A DNA stretch of 5,582 nt from Pontiella sp. (GTDB taxonomy: Bacteria; Verrucomicrobiota; Kiritimatiellia; Kiritimatiellales; Pontiellaceae). The stretch's first letter is position 1; every line of letters starts with the position of its first letter. Below, one piece after another: positions 1 through 5,247 of this stretch. The position numbers and the translations under genes are program-made. The notes beneath the pieces were generated by a model that worked only from the letters and a program-made list of their open reading frames with translations, was not told the DNA's origin and searched no databases. The stretch lies in contig JAOZSZ010000106.1 of assembly GCA_029939385.1 (NCBI GenBank), positions 1 through 5,582 of the forward strand. Direction: 5' to 3'.

Positions 1-146
1 CCAAGATCCTCCGTCACGACCAACACGTTATAGTCCGACGGCTTGCCGGAGTGGTCTCCCGCCGCCGCCGATCCAAAAAGGATTACCGATTTGAGTCCCT
101 TTGGGCAGGCCTGCTTTAATTCTTCCACTAGTTTTTCAGGTGTCAT
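1..146 (-). CDS. Nucleotidyltransferase-domain protein, N-terminal 48 codons (cut by left edge)
   Basis: Translating the minus strand from the ATG at 146-144 gives an open frame to the window edge. Residues 21-44 match the minimal nucleotidyltransferase (Pol beta-like, MNT/KNTase) core: a hydrophobic strand ending in LFGSAAAG, then a loop, then SDYNVLVV. The G25-S26 pair is the family's GS signature, and D38 sits where the first metal-binding aspartate belongs. The second carboxylate of the usual DxD is Asn here (N40), so catalysis may be altered, or this may be normal for the subfamily. A strong Shine-Dalgarno, AAGGAG, lies 7-8 bases before the ATG and fixes the start. The gene begins 20 bp after the TPM gene on the same strand, so the two are probably co-transcribed. 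Such domains transfer nucleotides to proteins, RNA or small molecules; the substrate cannot be told from this stub. Confidence 0.8.
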   Translation of the reverse strand, partial: MTPEKLVEELKQACPKGLKSVILFGSAAAGDHSGKPSDYNVLVVTEDL

Positions 147-166
147 AATGATTCTCCTTCAATTAT

Positions 167-913
167 TTACCAGCCCCCGCCGGAACCGCCGCCGCCGGAC
201 ATTCCGCCGCCAAAGCCGCCGCCCCCGCCGAAGCCTCCCCCGCCAGAGCTATAGCCACCGCCCCGCCCGCTCGTCAACAACAGGAGCATGGCCAGATGGG
301 GATGACGGATCGCAAAAAAAATAAAACCGATGATAAAAATCAGCGTAACGATTGGATTGCCCTTGCGACCCGAGGAGGGGGTTCGATAGCGCGTCGCCGC
401 GCCCGTCAGCGTCACTCCATATTCCTTAGCCACTTCCTGCGAAAGAACGGCCACACCGGCCACGATCCCTTTGCCCGGATTCCCCGTCTTAAAATAGGGG
501 GTAATGACATCGCGGCGGATGCGCCCGGCCTTCGCGTCGGGGAGCGCGCCTTCGAGGCCGTAGCCCACTTCAATGCGCATCTTTCGCTCCTGCATCGCGG
601 CGAGGAACATCAGACCATTGTCCTTGCCCTTTTGCCCAACACCCCACTTTTCGAACAAGTGGTTGGTAAAGTCGTCGATCTCACCGCCGTCGAGCGAAGA
701 GATCGTGACGACGGCAATCTCCGCACCGGTTTTTTGCCGCAGCTCGGTAATCATCGAAGCCAGTTGCTGCTCATCGGAGGCAGAAATGACGTTCGCAAAA
801 TCGTTCACAAAGCCGCGCGGCTTCAGGCTATCGAGCAGGCGATCCGAGGCCTCGGTCGGAAGTGCCGCCGCACAAAGGAAGAGCGCTAAAAAGAGCTGTT
901 TAAATATTCGCAT
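167..913 (-). CDS. Secreted or membrane-anchored TPM-domain protein (YgcG family) with glycine-rich tail
   Basis: The 248-residue product starts with a signal peptide (residues 1-22: basic MRIFK, hydrophobic LFLALFLCAAAL, likely cleavage after TEA). The cysteine at 14 is not in a good lipobox, so a lipoprotein is unlikely. Residues about 35-165 form a TPM domain: GFVNDFANVIS, then GAEIAVVTI, the family stretch WGVGQKGKDNGLMF, and VGYGLEGALPDAKAGRI. One or two hydrophobic segments (about 187-214) follow, then an almost pure Gly/Ser tail (216-248) ending in GGGW, the standard layout of this family. The domain therefore faces the periplasm or cell exterior. TPM proteins have been reported as acid phosphatases (plant TLP18.3) and implicated in membrane or photosystem repair; the bacterial role is poorly known. 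No Shine-Dalgarno is evident before the ATG at 913; the start was chosen because it gives a complete signal peptide. Confidence 0.9.
   Translation of the reverse strand: MRIFKQLFLALFLCAAALPTEASDRLLDSLKPRGFVNDFANVISASDEQQLASMITELRQKTGAEIAVVTISSLDGGEIDDFTNHLFEKWGVGQKGKDNGLMFLAAMQERKMRIEVGYGLEGALPDAKAGRIRRDVITPYFKTGNPGKGIVAGVAVLSQEVAKEYGVTLTGAATRYRTPSSGRKGNPIVTLIFIIGFIFFAIRHPHLAMLLLLTSGRGGGYSSGGGGFGGGGGFGGGMSGGGGSGGGW
170..268 (-). repeat. Low-complexity GCC/GGC-rich tract encoding the Gly-rich tail
   Basis: The last 33 codons of the TPM gene are an irregular run of GGC/GGG/GGA glycine codons with Ser, Phe and Met interspersed. On the plus strand it reads as repeated CCGCC-type units. It is a coding low-complexity tract typical of the family's C-terminus, not a mobile repeat, but it is prone to slippage and length variation between strains. 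Confidence 0.7.
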
Positions 914-918
914 TTCGG

Positions 919-930
919 AACAGTACTGTT
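919..930. repeat. Perfect 12-bp palindrome at the TPM translation start
   Basis: AACAGTACTGTT is its own reverse complement and lies 5 bp upstream of the TPM ATG, where a Shine-Dalgarno would normally be. It could be a repressor half-site pair or a small hairpin limiting initiation. A 12-bp perfect palindrome is expected about once by chance in a window of this length, so function is unproven. Confidence 0.35.
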
Positions 931-1004
931 TGTGTTCGGTCTTTCAATCCAATTGCCCAAGAACCCCCTGCCTCCGCTCGATCCTTTCCTGAGCCAGCGC
1001 ATCC

Positions 1005-1033
1005 CTTATAATATGGATTGGCAATTGTACCAA
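1005..1033 (-). promoter_or_regulatory. Candidate sigma70-type promoter for the TPM/nucleotidyltransferase genes
   Basis: On the minus strand TTGGTA (1033-1028) is followed after exactly 17 bp by TATAAG (1010-1005). Transcription from here would give a 5' leader of about 85 nt before the TPM ATG. Both boxes deviate from consensus, and the plus strand here also contains a perfect TATAAT (1007-1012) with no matching -35. It is the best candidate in a gap whose other distinctive content is the palindrome at 1064-1139. Confidence 0.3.
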
Positions 1034-1063
1034 ACTCGAAAACACCCCGCGCGGCTCCCATTG

Positions 1064-1139
1064 TTTTATAGCGTATCTCATATATTTTTGGCTAAATAGG
1101 GCCTATTTTGACCCCTTTTATATGATATACGCTATAAAA
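1064..1139. repeat. Large nested palindrome (21-bp arms, inner 7-bp arms)
   Basis: The left arm (1064-1084, starting TTTTATAGCGTAT) and right arm (1119-1139, ending ATACGCTATAAAA) are reverse complements at 20 of 21 positions; the single mismatch is at 1077/1126. Inside the 34-bp spacer lies a second perfect inverted repeat, AAATAGG (1094-1100) and CCTATTT (1102-1108). Its centre (1101) nearly coincides with that of the outer arms (1101.5). The element starts 25 bp past the radical SAM stop codon. No U-tract follows on either strand, so it is not a classical terminator. Possible identities are an extended regulator-binding site, a REP/MITE-like mobile repeat, or an mRNA-stabilising 3' structure. 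No clear target-site duplication is visible. Confidence 0.75.
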
Positions 1140-1164
1140 TATTTGCGGATTTAGGTGCGTTTTT

Positions 1165-2169
1165 CTACTCCCAGACCCCGGGAATAGGAGTTTGGCAGGC
1201 GGGGCATTGGCCGACGGAGACCCGATTCCGACGGACGGTATAGCCGTGGCGCTCGATGAGAAGATTCCCGCAATTTGGGCAATACGTATGGCTTCCCTCA
1301 TTGCTTTGTATATTGCCGACATAAACAAAATGAAGGCCCGTTTGGAGGGCGATCTCGCGGGCGCGCAGAAGCGTCTTTTCGGGCGTGAGCGGCAAATGCT
1401 TAAGCTGATATTGAGGAAAGAAGCGAGAAAAGTGAAGCGGCGTTTCAGCCCCAAGATTTTCAACCACCCATTCACATAATGTTTTGGTTTCCTCCTCAGA
1501 ATCGTTGAGCGTGGGAATGATGAGGTTGGTGATTTCGAGCATCACACCGCCCGCCTTCATTTGTATAAGCGCATTAAGCACCGGCCCGAGCCGGGCGTCA
1601 CAGATTTCACGATAAAAGGTGTCCGAGAAGGATTTTAGATCCACGTTTGCGGCATCGATGTATGGCCCAATTTCAAGAAGCGGTTCGGGATTAATATAAG
1701 CCGCCGTGACCAGCACATTCTTAATTCCCGCGGCCGCAGTCGCCTTACAGCAATCGTAGGTATATTCAAAAGAGACCAGCGGCTCGGTATAGGTGTAGGC
1801 CACGGCGGGACACTTATGCTTTCTCGCCAGCCGAACCAAATCATCGGGGAGCCTCTTTTCCCCCGCTGGAATGCGCATTCCGGCCTGAGAAATCTGCGCA
1901 TTTTGACACGATCGACAATGTAGATTGCACCCTGGAGTGCCGACCGAAAGGATGGATGATCCCGGCAAAAAGTGATAGAGCGGTTTCTTTTCGATCGGAT
2001 CTATGTTGAGCGAACAAGGATACCCATAGGTGGTGCAACGGATTTTTCCATCGATATTTTGCCGAACTCGACAGTCCCCCATCTCCCCGAGGGCCAACCA
2101 ACACCCTTTCGGGCAGATTCTACATTTAAGTTTTACGTTCATCCTTTGAGTCAGGCGAAAGCAATGCAT
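1165..2169 (-). CDS. AmmeMemoRadiSam system radical SAM enzyme
   Basis: From the chosen ATG (2169) the product is 334 residues. The N-terminus has the cysteine pattern CRICPKGCWLALGEMGDC (C16, C19, C23, C33), then VRQN and the family stretch DPIEKKPLYHFLPG. The radical SAM cluster motif CxxxCxxC is at C81/C85/C88, preceded by GTPG. The C-terminus is a zinc-ribbon-like CPNC...CPAC (C297, C300, C322, C325) ending IPGVW. This layout is diagnostic of the AmmeMemoRadiSam enzyme, related to pyruvate formate-lyase activases. It would use a [4Fe-4S] cluster and SAM in the cytoplasm; its substrate is unknown to me. The usual partners, Memo and AMMECR1 homologues, are not in the window. The ATG at 2169 has an AAGGG-type ribosome site at good spacing and overlaps the HNH gene by 44 bp. 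A TTG at 2181 and an ATG at 2142 (17-bp overlap, closer to the family's usual start) are alternatives. Confidence 0.92.
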   Translation of the reverse strand: MHCFRLTQRMNVKLKCRICPKGCWLALGEMGDCRVRQNIDGKIRCTTYGYPCSLNIDPIEKKPLYHFLPGSSILSVGTPGCNLHCRSCQNAQISQAGMRIPAGEKRLPDDLVRLARKHKCPAVAYTYTEPLVSFEYTYDCCKATAAAGIKNVLVTAAYINPEPLLEIGPYIDAANVDLKSFSDTFYREICDARLGPVLNALIQMKAGGVMLEITNLIIPTLNDSEEETKTLCEWVVENLGAETPLHFSRFFPQYQLKHLPLTPEKTLLRAREIALQTGLHFVYVGNIQSNEGSHTYCPNCGNLLIERHGYTVRRNRVSVGQCPACQTPIPGVWE

Positions 2170-2488
2170 CAAGCCCTTCAAAGGCGGAGAACCCGCCCGT
2201 CTGAAATGCCTTTTCTGCGCCCCCGTAGCCCTTCATTTTATGTTTTTCATGCTCATTATCGTGGCAATAAATGCAGAGCAACTCCCAATTGCTTCCGTCG
2301 GGAGGGTTATGATCGTGATTATGATCCTTATGGTGAACCGTTAATTCCTTCAGGCCCCTTCCCTCAAACTCACGGCCGCAGCTCCCGCATACGTGCGAGA
2401 ACATCTTAAGCGCCCGTGCTCTATATCCTTTTTCTTTGCTCGCGAGGTCGCGATACATATTTTCAAGTGCATCGGTTTTCTTTTGCAT
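2126..2488 (-). CDS. yajD: YajD-type HNH nuclease family protein
   Basis: The 120-residue product matches the small YajD family almost end to end (E. coli YajD is about 115 residues). Residues 22-29 read YRARALKM. A zinc knuckle follows (C34GSC37), then REF and KELTVHHKDHNHDHNPPDGSNWELLCIYCHDNEH. This contains the HNH core: the HH pair at 52-53 with the likely catalytic His, N67 in the NW motif, and C72xxC75H as the second half of the zinc site. The HNH fold is usually a metal-dependent DNA nuclease; the physiological role of YajD is not established. The frame stays open upstream to an ATG at 2656, but the extra 56 residues resemble nothing known to me and are absent from the family. The ATG at 2488 has GGAG at 8-base spacing. 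The 3' end overlaps the radical SAM gene, implying coupled translation. Confidence 0.88.
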   Translation of the reverse strand: MQKKTDALENMYRDLASKEKGYRARALKMFSHVCGSCGREFEGRGLKELTVHHKDHNHDHNPPDGSNWELLCIYCHDNEHEKHKMKGYGGAEKAFQTGGFSAFEGLDALLSPDSKDERKT

Positions 2489-2494
2489 AATCAT

Positions 2495-2500
2495 CTCTCC
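2495..2500 (-). promoter_or_regulatory. Ribosome binding site deciding the HNH start
   Basis: GGAGAG on the minus strand gives GGAG with an 8-base spacer to the ATG at 2488. The in-frame ATG at 2494 is too close to use it, and the ATGs at 2506 and 2656 lie upstream of it. This supports the short YajD-length product. Confidence 0.6.
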
Positions 2501-2613
2501 GTCCATCCGGTTCCGCCTGGGGACTTGCCCCCAATAATAACCACAACTTTCCCCCGATGTATATGAGCCATATGTATTTATCAAATCCGGATTCAAAGGC
2601 ATGTTCCTCTTGT

Positions 2614-2663
2614 TTGACACTCTTTTTTCAACTACCCTATGGACTTTTAGTTCCATATATAAT
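2614..2663 (+). promoter_or_regulatory. Candidate promoter elements for the trpB-like gene
   Basis: In the 198-bp divergent gap between the HNH and trpB-like genes there is a perfect -35 box, TTGACA (2614-2619), and a perfect -10 box, TATAAT (2658-2663). They are 38 bp apart and so cannot be one promoter. TTGACA has only poor -10 partners (TATGGA at 2638), while TATAAT has no -35 at normal spacing. TATAAT would start transcription about 17 bp before the ATG, just ahead of the ribosome site. Either or both may be used. I found no riboswitch, T-box or tandem-Trp attenuator here. Confidence 0.35.
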
Positions 2664-2686
2664 GATGAAAACAGGAGTTATTCCCG

Positions 2687-3898
2687 ATGAAAAAAGACTA
2701 CAGTAGCCACCTCGAAACCACTCCAGATGCAGAAGGAAACTTTGGTGAATATGGCGGAGCCTTTCTTCCGCCCCAGCTCATCGGCCCCATGCAAGAAATA
2801 CACACCGCCTACTTAAAAATCAGCAAATCAGCCGACTTTATTAATGAACTCCGCTCCATTCGCACTCACTATCAAGGCCGCCCCACTCCCACCTACCACG
2901 CCAAACGCCTTTCCGAACTCTGCGGAGGAGCATCCATCTATCTAAAACGCGAAGACCTTAACCACACGGGAGCGCACAAACTTAACCACTGTATGGGAGA
3001 AGGATTGCTCGCCAAATATATGGGCAAAAAGAAGCTCATCGCAGAAACCGGAGCCGGACAACATGGCGTAGCACTCGCCACGGCCGCCGCCTACTTTGGC
3101 CTCGAATGCGAAATCCATATGGGTGAAGTTGATATGGCCAAAGAGCATCCCAATGTTATTCGGATGAAGCTGCTCGGCGCCAAAGTGGTCCCTGTTTCCT
3201 TCGGGCTCAAAACCCTTAAAGAAGCCGTTGACTCCGCCTTCCAAGCCTATCTCGTTGACCCCGAAACGTCTATCTACTGCATCGGCTCGGTGGTCGGACC
3301 GCACCCGTTCCCAATGATGGTGCGTGACTTCCAGCGCGTGGTCGGAATCGAGGCTCGTGAGCAGTTTCAGGAAATGACAGGAAACTTGCCCGACCTCATC
3401 ACAGCCTGTATTGGCGGAGGCAGCAATGCTATGGGACTTTTCTCCGCCTTCCTCAACGATCCCTGCGAAATCTGGGGCGTCGAGCCTATGGGCCGAGGCC
3501 CCAACCCCGGAGACCACGCCGCCACCATGACCTATGGCATGCCGGGCATCATTCATGGCTTTAAGAGTTATCTTCTTCAGGATGAAAAAGGCGAGCCCTC
3601 GCCCGTTTACTCGATTGCCAGCGGGCTCGACTATCCCGGCGTAGGCCCCGAGCACAGTTATCTTAAGGATGAGGGGCGGATTCAATATACCTCTGCCACC
3701 GACGAGGAGTGCCTAGACGCGTTCTACAAACTCAGTCGACTGGAGGGAATTATTCCCGCACTCGAAAGCGCTCACGCCGTTGCTTTTGCTATGGAAAAAG
3801 CCAAAGAGATGGGGACGGGTTCTATTCTCCTGAACCTCTCGGGAAGAGGGGACAAGGATCTTGATTTTGTGGCTGACACGTATGGCTTTGGTGATTAG
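2687..3898 (+). CDS. trpB: Tryptophan synthase beta chain (stand-alone, variant PLP motif)
   Basis: The 403-residue protein is collinear with TrpB, which condenses indole with L-serine to make tryptophan using PLP. Visible landmarks are [12 protein letters not shown] near 20-31; [14 protein letters not shown] with the PLP Schiff-base lysine K98; [11 protein letters not shown] with catalytic E120; the phosphate-binding GGGSNA (243-248); [15 protein letters not shown] (312-326); and NLSGRGDKD with S386 facing the PLP ring nitrogen. All catalytic positions are intact, so it should be an active PLP enzyme. Two departures from classical TrpB are HKLNHCMGE where HKINN is usual, and FLPPQL where the N-terminal motif usually reads YVPETL. 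No trpA or other trp gene flanks it. The start is supported by AGGAG (2673-2677) 9 bases upstream. It may belong to a distinct TrpB subgroup working without TrpA, or be a paralogue beside a normal trp operon. Confidence 0.93.
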   Translation: MKKDYSSHLETTPDAEGNFGEYGGAFLPPQLIGPMQEIHTAYLKISKSADFINELRSIRTHYQGRPTPTYHAKRLSELCGGASIYLKREDLNHTGAHKLNHCMGEGLLAKYMGKKKLIAETGAGQHGVALATAAAYFGLECEIHMGEVDMAKEHPNVIRMKLLGAKVVPVSFGLKTLKEAVDSAFQAYLVDPETSIYCIGSVVGPHPFPMMVRDFQRVVGIEAREQFQEMTGNLPDLITACIGGGSNAMGLFSAFLNDPCEIWGVEPMGRGPNPGDHAATMTYGMPGIIHGFKSYLLQDEKGEPSPVYSIASGLDYPGVGPEHSYLKDEGRIQYTSATDEECLDAFYKLSRLEGIIPALESAHAVAFAMEKAKEMGTGSILLNLSGRGDKDLDFVADTYGFGD

Positions 3899-3953
3899 TC
3901 AAAATCACTAGACCCCAAGAATCTTGTAAACGTTCTATATCAAACACAATCGA

Positions 3954-3974
3954 CCGCTTCGGCCGCCGGAGCGG
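3954..3974 (+). terminator. GC-rich hairpin downstream of trpB (possible terminator)
   Basis: CCGCTTCGG (3954-3962) can pair with CCGGAGCGG (3966-3974) across a 3-base loop, giving a 9-bp stem with one G-U pair, 56 bp after the trpB stop. No U-tract follows directly; T-rich runs begin only near 4008. It is either an imperfect intrinsic terminator or a 3'-end stabilising hairpin. The rest of the 201-bp gap (3899-4099) holds the inverted repeat at 4045-4074 and the ribosome site of the next gene. Confidence 0.35.
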
Positions 3975-4039
3975 GGAATTGCGTTTCGGCCCAAAATACA
4001 GCGCTTCTTTTTATCTCTTCTTTTTATTTAAAAAAGGTT

Positions 4040-4074
4040 TTGACCCCAAAGAGGCATTAAGATACTTCTTTGGG
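4040..4074 (+). promoter_or_regulatory. Candidate promoter overlapped by an inverted repeat, upstream of the PAS gene
   Basis: TTGACC (4040-4045) could act as a -35 box, with GATACT (4061-4066, 15-bp spacing) or TACTTC (4063-4068, 17-bp spacing) as -10. A perfect 8-bp inverted repeat, CCCAAAGA (4045-4052) and TCTTTGGG (4067-4074), spans the spacer and -10 and ends 25 bp before the PAS ATG. Its two arms are 22 bp centre to centre, about two helical turns, which would suit a dimeric regulator. It could equally form a leader hairpin. Confidence 0.35.
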
Positions 4075-4099
4075 CGAAAATTGAAAAAGGGGGAAGTTT

Positions 4100-4549
4100 A
4101 TGAAGGGGAAAAAATATCCTTATATTGAGGCAAAAGAACTCATTGAATCTATTTGTACGGCTGCAAAGGCCGGGGAATATGACACGCGTGAAAAGTTTTT
4201 AGCCATGCTAGATGCCAATCCAGACATTGCCGCGCAGGGGTATAATACCTTTGGAAAGATTTTCTTTTGGAACAGGTCCTCGGCCCATCTTTATGGCTAT
4301 AGCGAAACGGCCGCCTTTAACAAAAACATATTTGATCTGATTCTTCCCCCAGAACTACGCCAATTTGCAAAAGATTTGATTCTCTCGGCCAACAAAACCA
4401 ACAAAATGCCGGAGCCATCCGCAGTGGACGTGCTTCAACGCGACGGGGAATATGTCACTATTTTTTCTGGCCACATCATGTTTCGCTGGGGAAACTCCGT
4501 CTCTCCAGAATTCTACTGCGTTGACGTTAGCATTGAGCCCTTGACTTAG
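4100..4549 (+). CDS. Small stand-alone PAS-domain protein
   Basis: The 149-residue protein has a short N-terminal region, probably helical (about 1-35), and then one PAS domain (about 36-147). The core is recognisable: ANPDIAAQGYNTFGKIFFWNRSSAHLYGYSE (39-69), where a strand runs into the FWN and LYGYS motif common in PAS folds, followed by NIFDLILPPELR (77-87). C-terminal strands are VDVLQRDG, YVTIFSGHIMFRW and FYCVDVSIEP. PAS domains sense ligands, redox state or light, or mediate protein contacts. Here no kinase, GGDEF, HTH or other output domain is attached and none is adjacent, so it would have to act by binding a partner. There is no signal peptide or membrane segment, so it is cytoplasmic. 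The ATG is preceded by a strong GGGGGAAG ribosome site. It is convergent with the nitroreductase gene, 15 bp from it, with no hairpin visible between. Confidence 0.8.
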   Translation: MKGKKYPYIEAKELIESICTAAKAGEYDTREKFLAMLDANPDIAAQGYNTFGKIFFWNRSSAHLYGYSETAAFNKNIFDLILPPELRQFAKDLILSANKTNKMPEPSAVDVLQRDGEYVTIFSGHIMFRWGNSVSPEFYCVDVSIEPLT

Positions 4550-4564
4550 TTTTCCCTACAAGAA

Positions 4565-5107
4565 TTAAATCCATTGGGTGATTTCGTCGAGAGAAAGGCG
4601 CGGCCGGATTTTCCGATCCTTGGAAACCGGCCAACCTACTGTAATGAGCCCAACCGGCTCAATTTTTCGCGACCAACCCACAATTTTTCGCACCCTTTTT
4701 GGCTTAATCCACCCAATCCAGCACGTCCCTAACCCCAGCTCTTCCGCCTGCAAAACAAGATGTTCTCCCGCAATTCCAAGATCGATCAAGGGATAATCGA
4801 TCCCCGAAATTTTAGGTGCAATTTTGTGGGTGAAAGCTGACTTTGCCATTCCAAGCGCAATGATTGCTCCTGCGTTAACCGCCCACTTCATAGTAATTCC
4901 TGTTCGGAATGATTCGTTGATCAACCGCATCCGAACGGCCTCGTCCGTAACCACCGCAAACCGCCACGGCTGTTTATTGCACGCCGAAGGCGCCAGCCGC
5001 GCAGCCTCAAGCATTTGCTCCAAACTTTCTCGCGGCACTGCACGTGGCTCATACGAGCGACAACTGGTTCGGTGTTTCACTAAATTAATAAAGTTTCCTT
5101 TTTCCAT
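4565..5107 (-). CDS. Nitroreductase family FMN protein
   Basis: The 180-residue protein has the marks of the short NfnB/NADH-oxidase-like nitroreductase family. VKHRTSCRSYE (10-20) carries the FMN-phosphate arginines R13 and R17. LEAARLAPSACNKQPWRFAVV (33-53) is the flavin-contacting loop. IDLGIAGEHLVLQAEELGLGTCWIGW (108-133) is the dimer helix and second FMN segment, and VGWP...RPR (157-170) is near the C-terminus. Family members are homodimeric cytoplasmic flavoenzymes that use NAD(P)H to reduce nitro compounds, quinones, flavins or enoates; the substrate cannot be assigned. The first methionine gives the normal family N-terminus, but no good Shine-Dalgarno precedes it, and an inverted repeat (5111-5141) starts 4 bp upstream, suggesting control at initiation. 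It is divergent from the pyrophosphatase gene, and 140 bp separate the two starts. Confidence 0.88.
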   Translation of the reverse strand: MEKGNFINLVKHRTSCRSYEPRAVPRESLEQMLEAARLAPSACNKQPWRFAVVTDEAVRMRLINESFRTGITMKWAVNAGAIIALGMAKSAFTHKIAPKISGIDYPLIDLGIAGEHLVLQAEELGLGTCWIGWIKPKRVRKIVGWSRKIEPVGLITVGWPVSKDRKIRPRLSLDEITQWI

Positions 5108-5110
5108 GCC

Positions 5111-5141
5111 CGAGAAAATATCATGCTCTCTCTTTTTCTCG
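5111..5141. repeat. Inverted repeat at the nitroreductase start
   Basis: CGAGAAAA (5111-5118) and TTTTCTCG (5134-5141) form a perfect 8-bp inverted repeat with a 15-bp spacer, beginning 4 bp upstream of the nitroreductase ATG. In the mRNA it would place the ribosome-binding region in a stem; in DNA it could be an operator. Either reading is inference. Confidence 0.4.
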
Positions 5142-5160
5142 CATTGAAAAACTCCACGAA

Positions 5161-5189
5161 TTGAAGGTTTGATTTACCGCGCCGATACT
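5161..5189 (+). promoter_or_regulatory. Candidate sigma70-type promoter for the pyrophosphatase gene
   Basis: TTGAAG (5161-5166) and GATACT (5184-5189) are separated by exactly 17 bp, a good sigma70 match, and would give a leader of about 50 nt before the ATG at 5248. A short stem, CGATA/TATCG (5183-5187 and 5192-5196), overlaps the -10 region. Confidence 0.4.
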
Positions 5190-5247
5190 CTTATCGTCCT
5201 CGGTTCATTAAACCCCCATTTTGATAAAAAAAACATAAGGAGAATAC

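Noticed and set aside
296..889. Plus-strand open frame of 197 codons opposite the TPM gene
   Set aside because: It is the antisense of a clear signal-peptide/TPM protein, and its product looks like a compositional artefact.
950..1027. CAATTGCC (950-957) and GGCAATTG (1020-1027) as a spaced inverted repeat flanking the TPM promoter
   Set aside because: Much of each 8-mer is itself the common palindrome CAATTG, so the match is weakly significant.
1064..1139. The nested palindrome as an insertion-sequence end pair or xer/dif-type site
   Set aside because: No transposase, no convincing target duplication at the edges, and the arm/spacer geometry fits no recombination site I know.
2518..2533. 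Small hairpin TGGGG/CCCCA in the HNH upstream region
   Set aside because: A 5-bp stem with no T-tract or position suggesting a role; expected by chance.
2489..2656. A 56-codon in-frame upstream extension of the HNH gene from an ATG at 2656
   Set aside because: The extra residues are not part of the YajD family, and the ATG at 2488 has its own well-spaced GGAG. Using 2656 would leave only 30 bp to the trpB start for both genes' signals.
2601..2690. A 29-codon upstream ORF whose TGA overlaps the trpB ATG (ATGA), with one Trp codon at 2640-2642, as a possible trp leader peptide
   Set aside because: Only a single Trp codon, no tandem Trp, no attenuator hairpins, a ribosome site placed too close to its ATG, and the candidate promoter boxes lie inside or after it.
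2942..3685. Long minus-strand open frame inside trpB
   Set aside because: The plus-strand frame is unmistakable TrpB; the antisense translation has no recognisable domain.
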